In this document: positions 1-13,850 of the stretch, in pieces
How the letters are laid out: every line of letters starts with the position of its first letter
Numbering within the stretch: position 1 is the first letter of the stretch
DNA from: Manis javanica
Taxonomy: Eukaryota; Chordata; Mammalia; Pholidota; Manidae
NCBI RefSeq assembly: GCF_040802235.1
Contig: NC_133163.1
Coordinates: 38,894,501-38,958,500, forward strand
Direction: 5' to 3'
Length of the DNA: 64,000 nucleotides
Translations under genes and position numbers: made by a program
Notes under the pieces: generated by a model
Seen by the model: only the letters and a program-made list of their open reading frames with translations
What the model was told of the DNA's origin: nothing
The model's database searches: none

Positions 1-687
1 TCTGAGAGGTAATGAGATGCTCTTAGCCTCTAGAGGAATATGGAGCCAGCAGACAGGTCATAAACACTGTCCAAACAAAAGCAAGTTCTTATTTTCTGTA
101 AAAGCCCACAAATGTAAATGTCAGTTCTGTTCTCTCTTTTATACTGTTTGTGTATAAAACAGGCCAGGCAAATGCATGTGCTGGTGTTCTGGGCCCCAGT
201 GACTGACAGGTGGCCTTGGGATAGGGTACTGTCTCCATCTCAGCCCTAAATGTAGAGGAATGAGAATGCGGGGGGAAGGGGAAGAGAGACACAATACAAA
301 TAGGAGTGAGCGTGGAAGCAAGAGACAACATAGAAAGCACATACAAATGCCAGGTACCTTTCCAGCTCTACATTCATACAGCACTTTATGTAGGCCCTTC
401 TGGGGGTATGTGTAACATTGCTTTGTCATAGTGCTCTGTGCAGGTACCTTGCTCATCTCTGTGTTCCAAGCACAGTCCTGGCACACACATTGACAGATGC
501 TCACTACAGTATTTGTGAACATAAAAACGATCGTGCAGGCATCCCCCGGAATTCTGAAGTGACAAGCATTGCTCTCACCCCCCACCAGGAGAACAGGAAG
601 GTTTCAGTTGGCACTCCCTGCAGGCAACAGTTGTGCCCTCCGGCACTGAAGAACTGTGTTTAAACTTGGGTTTTTCCTTTCCCTTTT

Positions 688-840
688 ACTGGCTGTGTGT
701 CCCTCCAAAAGTTACCTAACCTCTTGGAGCCTCCATTTCTTCATCTGTAAAATGGGGATAATATATCTGCTTCATAGGACTGATGGGAGATTAAAAAGAT
801 AACAAATGTTAAAGACTGGTACATAGTAGGAGTCAGAGTT
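688..840 (+). repeat. MIR SINE fossil
   Basis: The diagnostic MIR core is readable: a loss-of-consensus 'cctctt..cctcca.ttcttcatctgtaaaatg' segment followed by 'gggataat' and a terminal 'acatagtagg'. Confidence 0.8.
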
Positions 841-844
841 AGCA

Positions 845-1000
845 GGAAGAGCACTGGATCTGGAGCCAGAAGGTCTGTCATCAAGCCACACCTCTTAAGT
901 TATGGGCTGTCTAACCACTTCAAAATGGAAATGATGATCTACCTGCCTCAGAGAATCACTCTGAGGGTCAAAGTAGGACACGAACATGGAAGAAGCAGAG
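845..1000 (+). repeat. Second MIR SINE fossil, adjacent to the first
   Basis: It starts with the MIR 5' part ('gcactggatctggagccag') and continues through a diverged core ('aaaatggaaatgatgat') to 'cctgcctcagag'. It lies head-to-tail with the preceding MIR. Confidence 0.7.
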
Positions 1001-1196
1001 AAAACACTGACACCTGCAGAGGGCTCAGCAAACACACTGCTGCTTAGAGGTCTCAAGTACCGAGTCCTAAGACCGTTAGCTGACACCTTTCGTCATCTTA
1101 TCAAATTCCCAGAATGATTCCATTTGACATGTCGAAAGGCTGCCTCTGTGTCAGTCTGTCAGTTGCTGGTCTGCCGATCAACCAGTACTAACTGGT

Positions 1197-1420
1197 CACC
1201 AACTAAGTGCCAAGCAAGTGCTGGGAGCTGAGAATGCTGAGGGGCTGTGGACCCTGCCTTCATGAGGCTTACAGTCTAGTGGGGAGTCATGAAATGATGG
1301 GCAACGTGCTGCAAGGCAAAGGTGCCAGTTGCAACAGAAGCATAAAACGGGGGGTGGTAAACCTAACTGAACGTGGAGGACTCACAGGAAAGGTCACATT
1401 AACCAAGGGCTACTGAAAGT
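1197..1420 (-). repeat. L2 LINE fossil, antisense
   Basis: It reads as the reverse complement of the L2 3' end ('taagtgccaagcaagtgctggg', then 'ccttcatgaggcttacagtc') and is typical of L2 inserted on the minus strand. Confidence 0.65.
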
Positions 1421-4119
1421 GCCTTTCTGAGACCGTGACAGGAGAGAAAGAAGAGAAAAACGTCAACCATGGACATTATATACCAAGGCTGGTATACAAA
1501 CCAGCTTGGCATAGCTTACTACAATCATGAACACAAGTAATAAAAGTTCTTGCCTTTTATTGGACCTAATAAAGAACTAAAGAAGCTTCTCTCCATCCTA
1601 ATACAATCAAAGTAGAGAACTGGCTGACTTTACCCCAAGCCCATGCATTAGAGTTAGAGGCAAAGCTTTTGTTCCCTCCATCTGCTGCCAACCTTGTTCT
1701 CCCTCCCACCTCTCTGGAGGCCGCACATGGTTCAAATGGCCTCATGTTTTCATTCACCCAGCCCTTTCCTTCTATTCATTCAAAATCCACTTTCTGACCA
1801 CACACCTCCAGAGCATTCTAAAGCAGGGTGAGTCCACGACAATTCGCCCTAAATGTAGACACAATCAGTCCTCTCTCTGGCACCCTGCTCTGGCTGTGAC
1901 CCCCGCCCCCAAAAACACCAACTGCCTAGTCTGCCATTTCGGGAGGGTGTACACAGACAAGGGCTGCCAGAGCTAGAAGGCTAGCCACCAAATAAAGTGG
2001 CCCAAGGTTATATCAGAAAGAGGAATGGAAAGGGACCAGGAAATTCCCCTGTGGGCTCCTACAACCTTCTTGGCACCTGGATGAATCAGCTGTGGGAAAC
2101 CAGTGGCATACTCCCTCTTCCCCAGGCCCATTAACCCTCTGCTCACCCCATGGCCCCAGCCACGCTCATTAAAGTATTTCATCTTGTTTCCTAAAACACC
2201 TAGGGCCCCTCTCCTTTTTATTTTGGTGAAAGGTGGTTGCATCCCCTGCCCATCCCAGGACACTTCACAGACTGAATGAAGTTAATGCTCCTGGTCTAAA
2301 ACAGTTTTAATCTCTGGTGTACTTCAGATCTGCCAGTACAAATTACTAGTGAGGTTCACGACTAGTTATATTAGGCTTCTGGTGCATAGAACAGATAGGA
2401 GCATTATTAACCAAATTCTGACAAAAAAGGATCCAATACCTCTTTTCTGAGGGGCCTACATTAGGTGTGTCCCAGGACCTCTAGTTAACCTTGACCACTA
2501 CTTAGGAGTAATTAAATCTGAACTAAGGGCACACACCCCCAGAAAACTGAGATTTCAGAACAAACTGCAGATGCTCCAACTGCATTAGGCCCAGAAATGC
2601 CACTGTGTTTAGCCCAGCAGGCAAGAGGTACTCTGGCCAACAAACCACCTGAGTGTGGAAATGAAAGCCTGGGAAGGCAGATGAGGCAGCTGCAGGGGGA
2701 GGGGCCGTGGGGACGCCTGTGCCGACACTTTCCATGCAGCCTCAAAGATAATCAGAAAAGTATCACTAGCACAACAAAATCACTTTAAACCGTGACACCC
2801 AGCCCCATGACTCCAAGGAAGCTAATTAAGTAAAAAGTCGTTGCATTTTTTAGAACCAACTAAATCAGTATTCACTCTTTTAGCTTGGCACAAAACACAC
2901 CACAAAAACAGCAATATTAGAGTCTCTCCTGAATTTTCACCAAAATCCCTTCATTATTTTAGGAATGCCTGCCATTGGTTCATCTCCCCACCAGGCTCCA
3001 CACCTCCCCGTCCAACTTCAAAGGCAGTCAAAGAAACAACAGACTTAACTTACAAAGCAAGAGGTAGCCGACAAGTCCAAGTAAATATGGTAAAATTCCT
3101 AAGCCATCCCTAAACTATGCTTTCAAATGACTTGAGAGAATGTCAGTGTCATTAGCCAATGATGGAAGGAAAAGACGAATGAGGAAAACTGTAATGCTTA
3201 GGAAAAGGAACTCACTTAAACTTTATTCCTAGAATGGCTGTTTGGTTGAAGTCCCGGACTAAGGGTTTTAAAGCAAGCCCGCATTACCAGAATGGTTCAC
3301 AAACACAGGCAGAAAGATGTGAAATGTTTCCTCATATTTGCTAAGCTCATGAAAAGTTTTATTCCTTTACAGAGTTCTGCCTCAAGCCCATATCAGACCC
3401 ACAAAATAAAATTTGTGGTCCCTAAAAATATTCATGCATCTGTTCCCCTTTCAAGAAAAACTTCTTGAAGGCAGAAAACTTATCTTTTAATTTCTGCACA
3501 TTCCATGTCTAACATAACCTCCGACATACAACAGTTGTCCCAATAAAGTGTTGAGCCTGTTGTCAAAGCAATAGTTAATTTTAAAATGTCTCAGAATGGG
3601 GGAAAAATTGGTACAGACTACAGTCTTAAACATGAGAAATTCCACTGGTTGTAGAACATATTCAACCCTTAAGGCAGCATGCTTATGCTGATAAACTCTA
3701 TGGTGACTTTACCTAATAATCCACTGTTCTAGTAAGAGTACATAAACTTTAAGGCAGAAGAAATGTATGGGGCAGCAACCACGTGTTTGAGGGGAGGCAA
3801 ATCCCAGAGAAAGTCTATCAAATCTGTGGCACATGATAATCTAGTCCACCACTCATTAAATTACTAAGACAGGCTTGTGAGTTTGGAGAAGTCCTGTGCT
3901 GAGGACCTGTCATCTGCTGCAGAAACACACGCTGCACATGGAAGATGCCCTCCCTATCCAGAGCCCTATAAACTCAATAATTTCTCTACCACTTTATCAG
4001 AATTAAGAGACATACACCCTTATAAGGCAAGTATGAAATCCATCTCAAAGTTTTTAGTCTTGTCTCCTATCAGTCACCTAAAACAGGTGTAATGCAGACT
4101 GATGGCTCCATGCAGGTGT

Positions 4120-4280
4120 TCAAACTCTAACTCCACCACTTACCTGAGCCAAATTATCTTACCAGCTCTGGGCCTCAGTTGACCCAGAAAGAGGGGATAA
4201 TATGAGAATCTTTATCCTGCATTGTGTATGCTGAGAATTGCATGAGTTAATGCACGTGAGGCAGTCAATCTGACATCTAA
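4120..4280 (+). repeat. MIR SINE fossil
   Basis: It has a MIR-like core with 'cacttacctgagc', 'ctgggcctcagttg', 'gggataatatgag' and 'gcatgagttaatgcacgtgag' in MIR order. Confidence 0.7.
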
Positions 4281-5570
4281 TTAACCCTTATTGAGTACCT
4301 ACTATCATTGGGCATTATCCCATCCTTATTATTACATCCACAGCATTAGTACATGTAGTACTTGATAAATATTAGTCAGATGTTCCCTCTGGACACTGCA
4401 GCAGAACCCTAAAGACAGAAAGAACAGGTTGAGACTCATGGTGGGGGATTATTTACCTCTTCAATACACAGCACAACTTTGATTTCTACCACCCTCAAAT
4501 TACTATTTGAAGCTCTGTCAATCTGGTCTCCATATATAAATACATATGTAAATACTGTAATACTCCATATACAAATAACTGTAACAGGGAAAGGATACAA
4601 ATGACAGACTAACCTCTATGTAGTGATCAATGTTAACCAGAGGCCGGGGGTGGTAAAATACCTAAAATAGGTTCCTCTCTTTTTCCTCGAGGTCTAAAAA
4701 CCTATATAGTCTGGGAAAATTAAGCATTAAGTGGAAACTCTTATGAAAGACTTGAAAACACCCTGCTCATGCTAGCCTAAAGGGACAAAAAGTGACAGTT
4801 GACCCTAGACAGACACTGTCCTCCATAACTGTGCTCACTAAAAAAAAAGGTGGTGAAAGGGTAGATCATCTCTATGTGAATAGCTCTGAACAGGCTACCC
4901 TAAAAATAGTGGAAAGAGGAAAATGATTTGTGAGGAAATATATTAGAAAAGGGAACTGAGAGAGAATGAGTATGCAGCCCTGTATTGTGACAGGAACAGA
5001 AATGAGCCCTTAGCAGTCCTGAGAAGTCATTCTCTCAAACTGGAAACCAAAAAACATATCATGTGAAGTAGGATACTTGGTAGGCAATTCGAGTCTGGCC
5101 TCAGTCACTCAACTGGATGTTCAGGAAGGTCACTAGGATAAAAACAAAACACCTTTAGTCCTAGATAATCTCTAGTGTTCCTTGGTTCCTTTAGCTTTAA
5201 GGAGCTAGCAGCCTGGATCTGGTGGAAACAGAGGGTCCCATGGGAGGAACTTCTAAGTCACACACAAGTGAAAAATAAAAATTACCAAAAGATCAGCAGT
5301 CAATAAGTGCCCTAAGCAGATCTGCGAGTGACCACTCCGCCAATCTCATTCACAAGCATATCTGTTGATTATAGACCCAAATGCTGCCCCGAGCTGGACC
5401 TGCAGCTGTTTAACTGTCTCACAATTGGCTCTGTAGCCCTGAGGAAAACAGGTCTGGTCACCCAGCAACCAGCCATCGGCTCTTTTTCTCTCAACTAAAT
5501 TACCTACAAACATTAAGCACTTCATCCAACAAATCAAAGGGGAAAAAAAAGATTAAATTTATCACTCAAA

Positions 5571-5582
5571 TCCCTCTGGTGG
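5571..5582 (-). promoter_or_regulatory. CTCF-like core motif in PRKCH intron 1
   Basis: The plus strand reads TCCCTCTGGTGG, matching the reverse form of the CTCF core (CCMYCTRSTGG) with one flanking mismatch. A single motif match like this is weak evidence for binding. Confidence 0.3.
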
Positions 5583-7954
5583 CATGCTACACGAACAGCA
5601 CACTTCCATAGGGAACACCAGGCGTGCAGTGGACACTTTAGCCTGTCCCCATTTGTATCACAGGACACTTTTGTACTGATGTGGCTGGGAAGTGCCAGGT
5701 ACCATGTCACTTGAGTCCTGACTCACTTCTCATGGGTTCCATGGAACTGGGTCTCTCATATTTAATTCCCTTTCTTCTTAAGCATCTAGTGTCATGAAGC
5801 AGCAACCCTGGCAAGGGATGTGATGACATCAGATTTCTTAGGGATGAGGGAACTTTCGGAGAGCACACATTTCATCAGTGGCCTGAATCAAGGCTGTAAC
5901 TCTTCTTTCCCAAGCCCACAAGCAAGCCATGTCCCTCAGATGGCAAGCTTCACGGGGTTCTAAAGGTATGTCAACACCATTTCAGGACAATGAAAGAGAG
6001 CTAGAAGTAGGAAGTCACTATCCAAAGGAGCCACCATGACAAAGGACAGGCCCGATGCAGCATAAAGGTGACAGGATTCTGGAGGTAGAGGCTTATACGT
6101 AAGAGCTGATTCTCAGGATCCTAGACTCTAGAGAAGGACAATGGGTCAGGCTGTGCTTCATACAGAAGATGAGAACTTGCAAAACACCCATTCTAAATAA
6201 ACCAGATCAATTTCCTGGTGCCAAATATAATTCCCCCCACTCCAGCTTAACAAAGTTAACAGACAAAACTCTTTTTAAACATCTTCTAACTTAGGTCTTT
6301 TTTAAATCAATTTTTATACTTTTGCTGTGTCACATGCTGTTACACAATGACTATTCAAAATATTGTTTACAGAAACCAGTCTTACTTTTGTATGTTAGAT
6401 ATGTGTTGTGTGTTTAAGATAAAAGTCTAAAGACATCTATCCAGTCCTTGTTCTATCATAGCTCCAGAATGAATGAAAATCTCACCCACAAAATTTAAGA
6501 CCCTCTTTCCTTACAGACTGAAGTCCTGTTCTAGTCTTATAAGAGAGATCAGCCGGTCTGAGTATGCAGATCTCCTCTATCCAGTCTAGTGTCTGACTTT
6601 TCAGTGAGCTGGTTACTATTTCCCCGAAAGGCTGTTCTCTTGGAGCGTCTCTCACTTGGGTCATTTTAATTGAGATTCATTAATTTCTCAGTTGGAGTTA
6701 TATTAACCCTTTCTCCATACAGTACACCAGCTGCCGAGCCATTCCTTTGACTCACCAATCCAAATAACTGGATCACTTTGGCAACTGCGCCCCCATAAAT
6801 GCCAGCCAAGCAGCAACTGTGAAGTGTGGTTAACAGGCAAGTGCTCCAGGCCACTCTGTAAACACTCAGGAAAAAGTAAAGGCAAGAAGTCTGTGTGAGA
6901 GGAATCACTGAAATGACCAATACATCTGGAACAGGACCTGTTGATCCATGGCGAGCCTTTTGCCTTAGCCAGAAGTAAAGCCTGCCCTGGCTGTCTTGAC
7001 AGTGATGCTCTGCAGTTCCTGGATTTCAATGGCAGCTTTTACATGGCAGTGCCTCCTGTTAGCTGGTAGAGAAATGCTAAGTGACCTTTCTGGATGCTAG
7101 TCTTCAAATTATTTTAGACATCTAATTATCAGTTCTTATGTGATAATCAGTAAACCTGGTCTTAAGACGCCATGGTGGACTAGAACACACTGGAAAATTT
7201 ACAGCGAAAGGTGGAAAAGATCTGTTGTGCTTTCAGTGAGGGCTAAAACCCCTCCGCCCTGTGGTTCTGCCATACAGCCACAACAATGACACTAGCAGGG
7301 GGCAGAGTTCCTGTGGAAACACTGACGGTGCGAGTCTTCTGGTGGAAATGGGCCTCTGAAAACAAAGGCTCCAAGCCAACGGTGCATGGTGACGAAGCCC
7401 AGTGGCACAGCCGGTCTGGGGCAGATAATGCAGATAACCATCAATTTCACATACATGGAGATAAAAATCTATAATTAATTAAAGGATAAAGCCTACAGAT
7501 AGACATACTCTGGTATGTTCAGGTCATCAAGCAGCCGCTCATTGACTAACTCATAATCAAGTGTATCTCTCCAAGGCTCTTCTGCAGTTAGGAAAGCACA
7601 AACTGCAGTGATCTACCTTCATGTGAGTTAGGCTGCTTATATGATATGCTAATAAATGAGTTAGCTCCACCTTCACCATCCTTCAGCTTGAATCTAATTA
7701 CTAGTGTAGCCTTTAAAAGGGCACTCCCTTCACTTGAAATGAGTTTGGCACTCTTGCTCAGAACAGCACTGGACATCTAAATGACACTCTGCCCCTCCCA
7801 TGAGGCAGCTCAGCTACACTACAGAGGCAGGCCATTGGGCTTCAGACCTCACAGGGCCATCCCAACATGAACCTCAGCTATCATGCTGACTTTTACCACC
7901 CTGGGGGTGTAGAGAACCCTTTCCCTACCCTTACCTCAAGGTGTCCAATTCAAC

Positions 7955-8045
7955 CACTTATTCAGCACCTACTAGGGGCCCCTGCACTGAGAATAAACAG
8001 GGACAATCCCTCTGCCCTCATAAAACAAGTTCCCACCAATGGTAT
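7955..8045 (-). repeat. L2 3'-end fragment, antisense
   Basis: The readable features are 'ttattcagcacctactaggggcc' and 'ccctctgccctcata', the reverse complement of the L2 3' terminus. Confidence 0.55.
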
Positions 8046-8209
8046 GAACCAGGTACAGTTTGCTTTTAAAAGGCACTTAAGTGTTGTTTGCCCTGTGTAA
8101 CATGACCCACACAAGTAAAATTCCATGGAAAAAACATGAAAATAAAGTTCCATGGAAAACATACAAAAAGGCATGTGCACTGCCTTAAACCTGGTAAATG
8201 CTGAGTTTC

Positions 8210-8440
8210 CCTGAAGACTGAACTCAGATATCACCCCCTCCAGGAAGTTCCCCCTGAATCCCCAGGCTTATAATCCCCTGATATCCATTTCTATTACTGC
8301 ATACATTTCTATTTCTGAACTCAACTGCTCTCAGTGAAACACTAGGCTTGTGCTGTCTTCTCCACTACAAAGTGAGCAGCCTGAACTTTGTACCACTGGC
8401 ACCTAACATGGTCTCTGGCCATAGCAGGTACTCAGTGAAT
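8210..8440 (+). repeat. L2 3'-end fragment, sense
   Basis: It has the L2 3' features 'tcaccccctccaggaagttcc', 'ctactacaaagtgagcag'-like text and a terminal 'gcaggtactcagtgaatgctg' in the sense order. Confidence 0.65.
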
Positions 8441-8719
8441 GCTGCAAGCTGACACGTGGAAGCATGTGTTGGTATGTGCATACGTGTGCTCAGGCCTGTT
8501 TGTGGGTGTGTCTGTAATGACATGGAGAGTGACATTCTTTCTATATAACCTCCTTCCCCCCTCCTATCTTTTCTAATGTCATGTAACAAGTCCTCTGTGC
8601 AAGTTACAAAGGACTATCTGTTCTCTTCCCCCCAGTACATATTAAAAATGAAGGGAATTAGACGTAAGCAGAAGCAAGAAAGCCTAACTTGCCCATTTGT
8701 ACCTAGAACATAAGCTGGA

Positions 8720-9180
8720 GACAAGGAGAGGTGGGAGACAGGTGAGGGCCAGACTACTGGGAATCTTCCCAAGGAGCCTGGACTTTATGAGCGATGGGAA
8801 GCCTTTAAAAGATTTCTAGCAGGAGAGAGGTTAGGGCTGAGTTTTAGACAGCTCATCCAAGCAGCTCTGTGGAGGATGGATTTGAGAACATAAGACTCTA
8901 TTCATGGAGAAAGTTCCAAGGCTATTGTAGTAATCCATCTGTATGATAAGGGCCCAAACACGTGTGGTGCTAATGGAAAAGAAGAAATCAACTCAAGAAG
9001 TAGTTAGCAAGCCCATTCAGCCAGACTTAGCAATTGACTAGCACAGGGAAAGAAGTGAAGAAGTGAGAGAAAATCACTCAGTGATGGCTAGGTGACTGAA
9101 CAGTGGTAGAAATGGACAGAGAAGCTGGTGAAAGGGAGAGATGGGATACTTAATTGTGGACATTGCTGACTTGGTGAGGC
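8720..9180 (-). repeat. L2 ORF2-region fossil, antisense
   Basis: The plus strand shows the known reverse L2 text: 'ggactttatgagcgatgggaagcc', then 'caaggctattgtagtaatcc'. Read from the minus strand this belongs to the L2 reverse-transcriptase ORF. Confidence 0.6.
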
Positions 9181-11054
9181 CTAAAGGACATCCAAGTAGG
9201 TCTGCCCAGCAAGTGTATTAGACAAGATCTTGGCCCTGTTCTTGGACTTCCCTAAGCCACAGTTTCTCCAGGTAGGAAATGCAGATACCAGGAACTCATT
9301 CCACCCAGGCTGTTGTGAGGATTCAAGGAGACAGAGTATAAAGCCCTTTGTCCTGAGCTTGCTCCAGTCCCAGAAGCTCAGGGACAAAGATAAGAGACAG
9401 AATTTAAAGTCCTTGGCAAAAGCAGATGAGACCATGTGGAGTAAGAAAGACAGTATAAGATGACAAAAACCCCAGGAAACACCAATATTTAAAGAGATTG
9501 AAGGATGAGGATAAAGATACAAAGAGAAACTGAATTAAAAATAAAATCCCAGAAGGTGGAGAGAAAAAGAAGCAGGGGAGCAAAGGGCCTCAAGGAGAAG
9601 GGAGCAGCCAGCAGACAGGTACTAGGAGTGACATGACTGCTGCTCCTTCCTCGGCTTTGGTGGGTTGAGGCTGGCCACACAGCGAGGGGTGGACGCCTCT
9701 GGGGAAGAGGAGTGAATGCAGTGGGGGAGGGCACAGGCAGGCAGCTCTTTGGGGAAGCAGCTGAGAAGGGAAGGGGAGACACTGAGCCCCACCTCAAAAG
9801 GGAAGCAGGCAAACCAGGAGAAGGCTGGGTGGTTTGTTTCTGTACGGGTTGGGGAGGCTGAGTGTTTACAGAGCTGGGTCTGTTTCTAAAGAGAAGATGT
9901 CAGGAGGAAGGGACAGGATGAAGGTACAGGAAAGGAACCCCTGGCCCAGGGAGGACAGGGAAAGGACCCAAACAGAGCAGGGGGTGGCATGGGCCTGAAC
10001 AGGGAGTTCCCCTCATCCCAACAGGGCCTGCGGCAGAGAGCAGGATGCCAGAGGGGATAAACCACAGTGGGACAGGATGCTCCACCTGTCAGCTTTTGCT
10101 TTTTTGGAGCACTAGACCACTTGCCTGCAGAGAATCCTTGGGCTCTAGAAAACAAGTTCTTGTGGATTGTAACTGACTTAACCTGAGCTCTTCTAAATAA
10201 TGACCAGAGGAGAAGCCACGTAAGGAAGTAAGGGTCCTGCTAAGAGTAAGGTATGGGGAGCCCAAGGGGCAGGGGCTAGAGGAGAGGATGAGCCTTAATT
10301 ATTTTTTCCTTCCAATTCTCTAGTGTTTCTTTTAATGTAAGCTTCATTGCAGTAGAGCTGTCGCTGAGTAATTTGATTTCAAAATATTAGTGGAAAGATT
10401 CATTTAATATCTTGATGGGAATAATTTTTCAGAATCATTATTTTTCCTATTTTAACATACAATTCTACATACACAAGTTCAATAGGACCAAATTACACCA
10501 GCAGGAGTTGACAATGAGCCATCAGAAATTCAGATCAGAGAGGAAAATACACACTGGTGTCCTAATGAGGCAACTTCAGGAGTCGTTTATTTTGGCAGAA
10601 CAGGATATTTTAAGAAAAATAAGCTGAAATGGCAACTGTCACTTCAGGGTCACAGTTAAACCATGATCTCGTTTATGTTTCTTGCTGGTGTCCTGTTCTT
10701 ACCACGGGCAGGGGGTCATTAATATATTCCTGACATCTCGTGTGCCAGAAGATGGTTTAAGTCTCTCAGTTTTTCCTATTTTGGAAACCATCTCTTATTA
10801 TCCAAACAAAAGTTAACATTTTATTTGGGGACCCTGGAATCCAGCCTTTCACACACCTTTCACATTTATCTAAATAATCAAGGGAATAAAATTCACACTG
10901 GCATATGCATTCTCTCTGAACTAGTCCTTAGGCTGCTCTTAAATTCACACACACAAAACATAATTAATGTCTATACCTGAAACGTGAAATTTTTTAAAGA
11001 GAAAATCTTGTAGCAAAAGTGGATGACAGTGTTTGAATCCTGAATCAGACTCAC

Positions 11055-11170
11055 ATGAGAAGAATGAGGAATTTCTTCAATCTACAAATGCTTCCTGAAT
11101 CCCTAATGTATGCAGGGCCCTTTGCCAGGGGCTGGGGGAGGCTGAGGGTCCCTAGTACCCACACAGATAG
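11055..11170 (-). repeat. Short L2 3'-end fragment, antisense
   Basis: The text 'tgcttcctgaatccctaatgtatgcagggcc' followed by 'aggggctggg' resembles a diverged reverse L2 3' end. Confidence 0.4.
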
Positions 11171-12404
11171 AGGTACTACTGGGCTGAAGATCACAGGTCA
11201 GACACCCACAAACACATTCTTATTTATCCCCAGACATTTGCAACAGTAGAGCCCCAGCAAATCAATATAACCACAACCCAGGTACAGGATGTACATGATG
11301 AGAAGGCGAGGAGGCCCAGCAGGGAAACTCAAAAACAATATATTCTCTACATAACTGAAGAACTAACTGAAGCCTCTCAACAACCAAAACTGAGGCTGTG
11401 CTAAACATCAGTGCAAACACTGTGGGGCCTTGCTATGGAGCAAATGAAACTTTTGTTCTGAAAAATTAAATATGGACACTTCAGAAAACCTCTAATTTAA
11501 AATCAATTGTGAAAGAACTAGGACCCAAAACAAGTATCCAGTCAACAGATAAAACTAGAAGTAATCACCTTCAGAATGAGTCAATATAGTGGGGGGAAAA
11601 AACCTGACATTTTCTGAAAACCAAATCAAAATCATTGATGCCCTTAATTTCATCCATGAATCCACAAGTTCAAAGGATGTACTTTCAAAATTGCAGTTTT
11701 TCTCCTTGAAAGCATGAAAGAACAATTCACATCCCATGACTAGCATTCTATGTTCAAACTTAAACCAAAGAAACATCTTTTAAGGCCAATTGAAAGAGAC
11801 TATTTACCACCAGTTCCCTTAACTGTAGTAATAAAAGTGCTCACTTCAGTTTTTGAAAGGGTTCCCTTCAGCCCCTTGCAAGTCAGTATTGCAACTTTAC
11901 TTCTTTCTGGTTTGTTATTCACACTAACTCAGAACCTTCTATTTATCCAATAGCAAATGAGCAAACCAAGACTCAGTTCCGAGGTCTTTTCCATAAACTA
12001 ACTTTGGCCGACATTGTAACTGTAGTATTTCAGCTTCCTCTCCCCATATTCCTTGCAAGATCTTTTTGAGTGGACACATGTGCAGAATTTACCCCAAATC
12101 CCTCTGGTTCCAGGATAAAGGGAACCATCTCCTCTTCCACCTGTAAATATCCTATCGATTTACACTCCAGAATCTTAAATAAAAAAGCAAAAGTAATCAG
12201 AAAGCTGGACTCAAATATCCCTTCTAAAATTCTCAAAACTATAAATTCTCTCAAATTAAAAATTCAAATTCCATGTAAATCAATGTCTTATTGTTTTCAG
12301 AGTTAATTTCAGAAAAGGCTATGCCCATGACTTTATGTTTAAGTACTCTGTGACTTCCTGTGTAAGAGTGGTGGTAACAGTGATAGTTTTTCTGCAGTGA
12401 ACGT

Positions 12405-12490
12405 GTCAAAGGCTGTGCTAGATGGCTTACGTAAGTCCTCACATAACCCTCACGTGCACTGATAATTATGCTACTTGTCCAATAAATATT
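12405..12490 (-). repeat. MIR fragment, antisense
   Basis: 'gctagatggcttacgtaagtcctcacataaccctcacgtg' matches the reverse MIR end, which usually carries 'catttaatcctcacaacaaccc'. Confidence 0.45.
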
Positions 12491-13264
12491 TCTCAAAGCC
12501 TCTATTTTGTATTATTACTCTGTAATTGTATATTCTGCATCCTAATTTATGTGGCTTAGGCAAATGCTAATGGACCTTTTTATATTAAATACAGGCCAAA
12601 TGGATATTGAAGGGTAGGTCAGAAATATTCTAGAGATCAGGGAGATGCTGAAACAGTCATTATCCAAAATTATTCAAAATAGGCAAAATCATCTAGATTT
12701 AATCCTCAAAATTATGGTAAATAAAGTAAATGAGCTTTCAGTAAGCATGAATCAAATGTATCTGGTTATTCATAATTTTTGAGGTTTTCTTTATGATTAT
12801 TAGCACCATGTTTATTAATTCTCATTCATAAATTTACATTTTGTAAAAAAAATAAACACATTCTGGGGCCCTACCAATTATATCACTATTAGGAGGATAA
12901 TTTTCTTATCCAAGTATTGAAACTATTAATACTGATGAGCCCATAAAAAAGAAATACATCACTCAAAAATTTAAAAACCTGGGACAAACTTCAGTCTTTG
13001 TTTCGTTTCCCTTATTTTCTCTTTAGAAAGTATGGTCCTGAAGAAGGTAAGGGATAAGCATAGGCTTCTATGTTATTTGGGGGCACCAACAAGACTATAT
13101 CTATCCTATCTCAGGGAACTTTTTCATCACCACCCCCATTGTCTAAAATGAAACTATCTGAGTATATTTCCTTGGCCAATATTATTTGCAGAAGGCCCTC
13201 GTCAAAATATTAACTCCTTGGGAGATTAAAAGTCACCAAAGCTTCTTGAGGGCCTGTTTTGCAC

Positions 13265-13400
13265 TGGGCTTATTCAATGTATTAAATCTAATTCACACCA
13301 ATCCTAAAAGGTAGCTAACATTAGCACCATTTTCCAGAGGACAAAACAGAAATTGAGGAACTTGCTCATTGTAGCAGAGCTAGGGGAACACACCCAACCT
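13265..13400 (-). repeat. MIR SINE fossil, antisense
   Basis: It contains 'ttagcaccattttccagagg', 'aaattgaggaacttgctca' and 'gcagagctagg', the usual reverse MIR landmarks. Confidence 0.75.
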
Positions 13401-13469
13401 GATAACCCCAAGTCTACCCTCCTTCCAATACCTTCTGTTTATTCCTCCACGTGTCAAGCTTGTTCCCAC

Positions 13470-13850
13470 CTGTGGGCTTTTGCCTGAGCAGTTCCCTCTG
13501 TCTGTGAAAATCCTCCAGTTTCATGTGGCTGGTCATTTCCTGACACTCAAATCTCAGGCGAAATGTTACCCCCTCTTCGAGTCCTTCTCTTTCTCCTCTA
13601 GGTAGAGCAGTCACCCTGTCATACTCCATCACATTACCCTGGTTTAATTCTCCACTTAGCACCTAACCACCGTTTGTTATTTTTGTAATCAGCTGTTTGC
13701 TTATTACCCACCTCTCCATGCTAGGGCAGGAGCTCTGTGAGAGCCAAGATTCTGGGTGCTGTGTTCTCCATCCTATCTGTAACACCTAGAACAGAGTTGG
13801 ACACACAGCAGGTGCTCAGTGAAGATCTATCAATGATTGAATGGCTGTCC
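13470..13850 (+). repeat. L2 LINE 3' end, sense
   Basis: A well-preserved L2 tail shows 'cttttgcctgagcagttccctctg', 'ctcaaatctcaggcgaaatg', 'agctctgtgagagccaag', and an end 'acacacagcaggtgctcagtgaa' followed by 'tgattgaatgg'. Confidence 0.8.
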
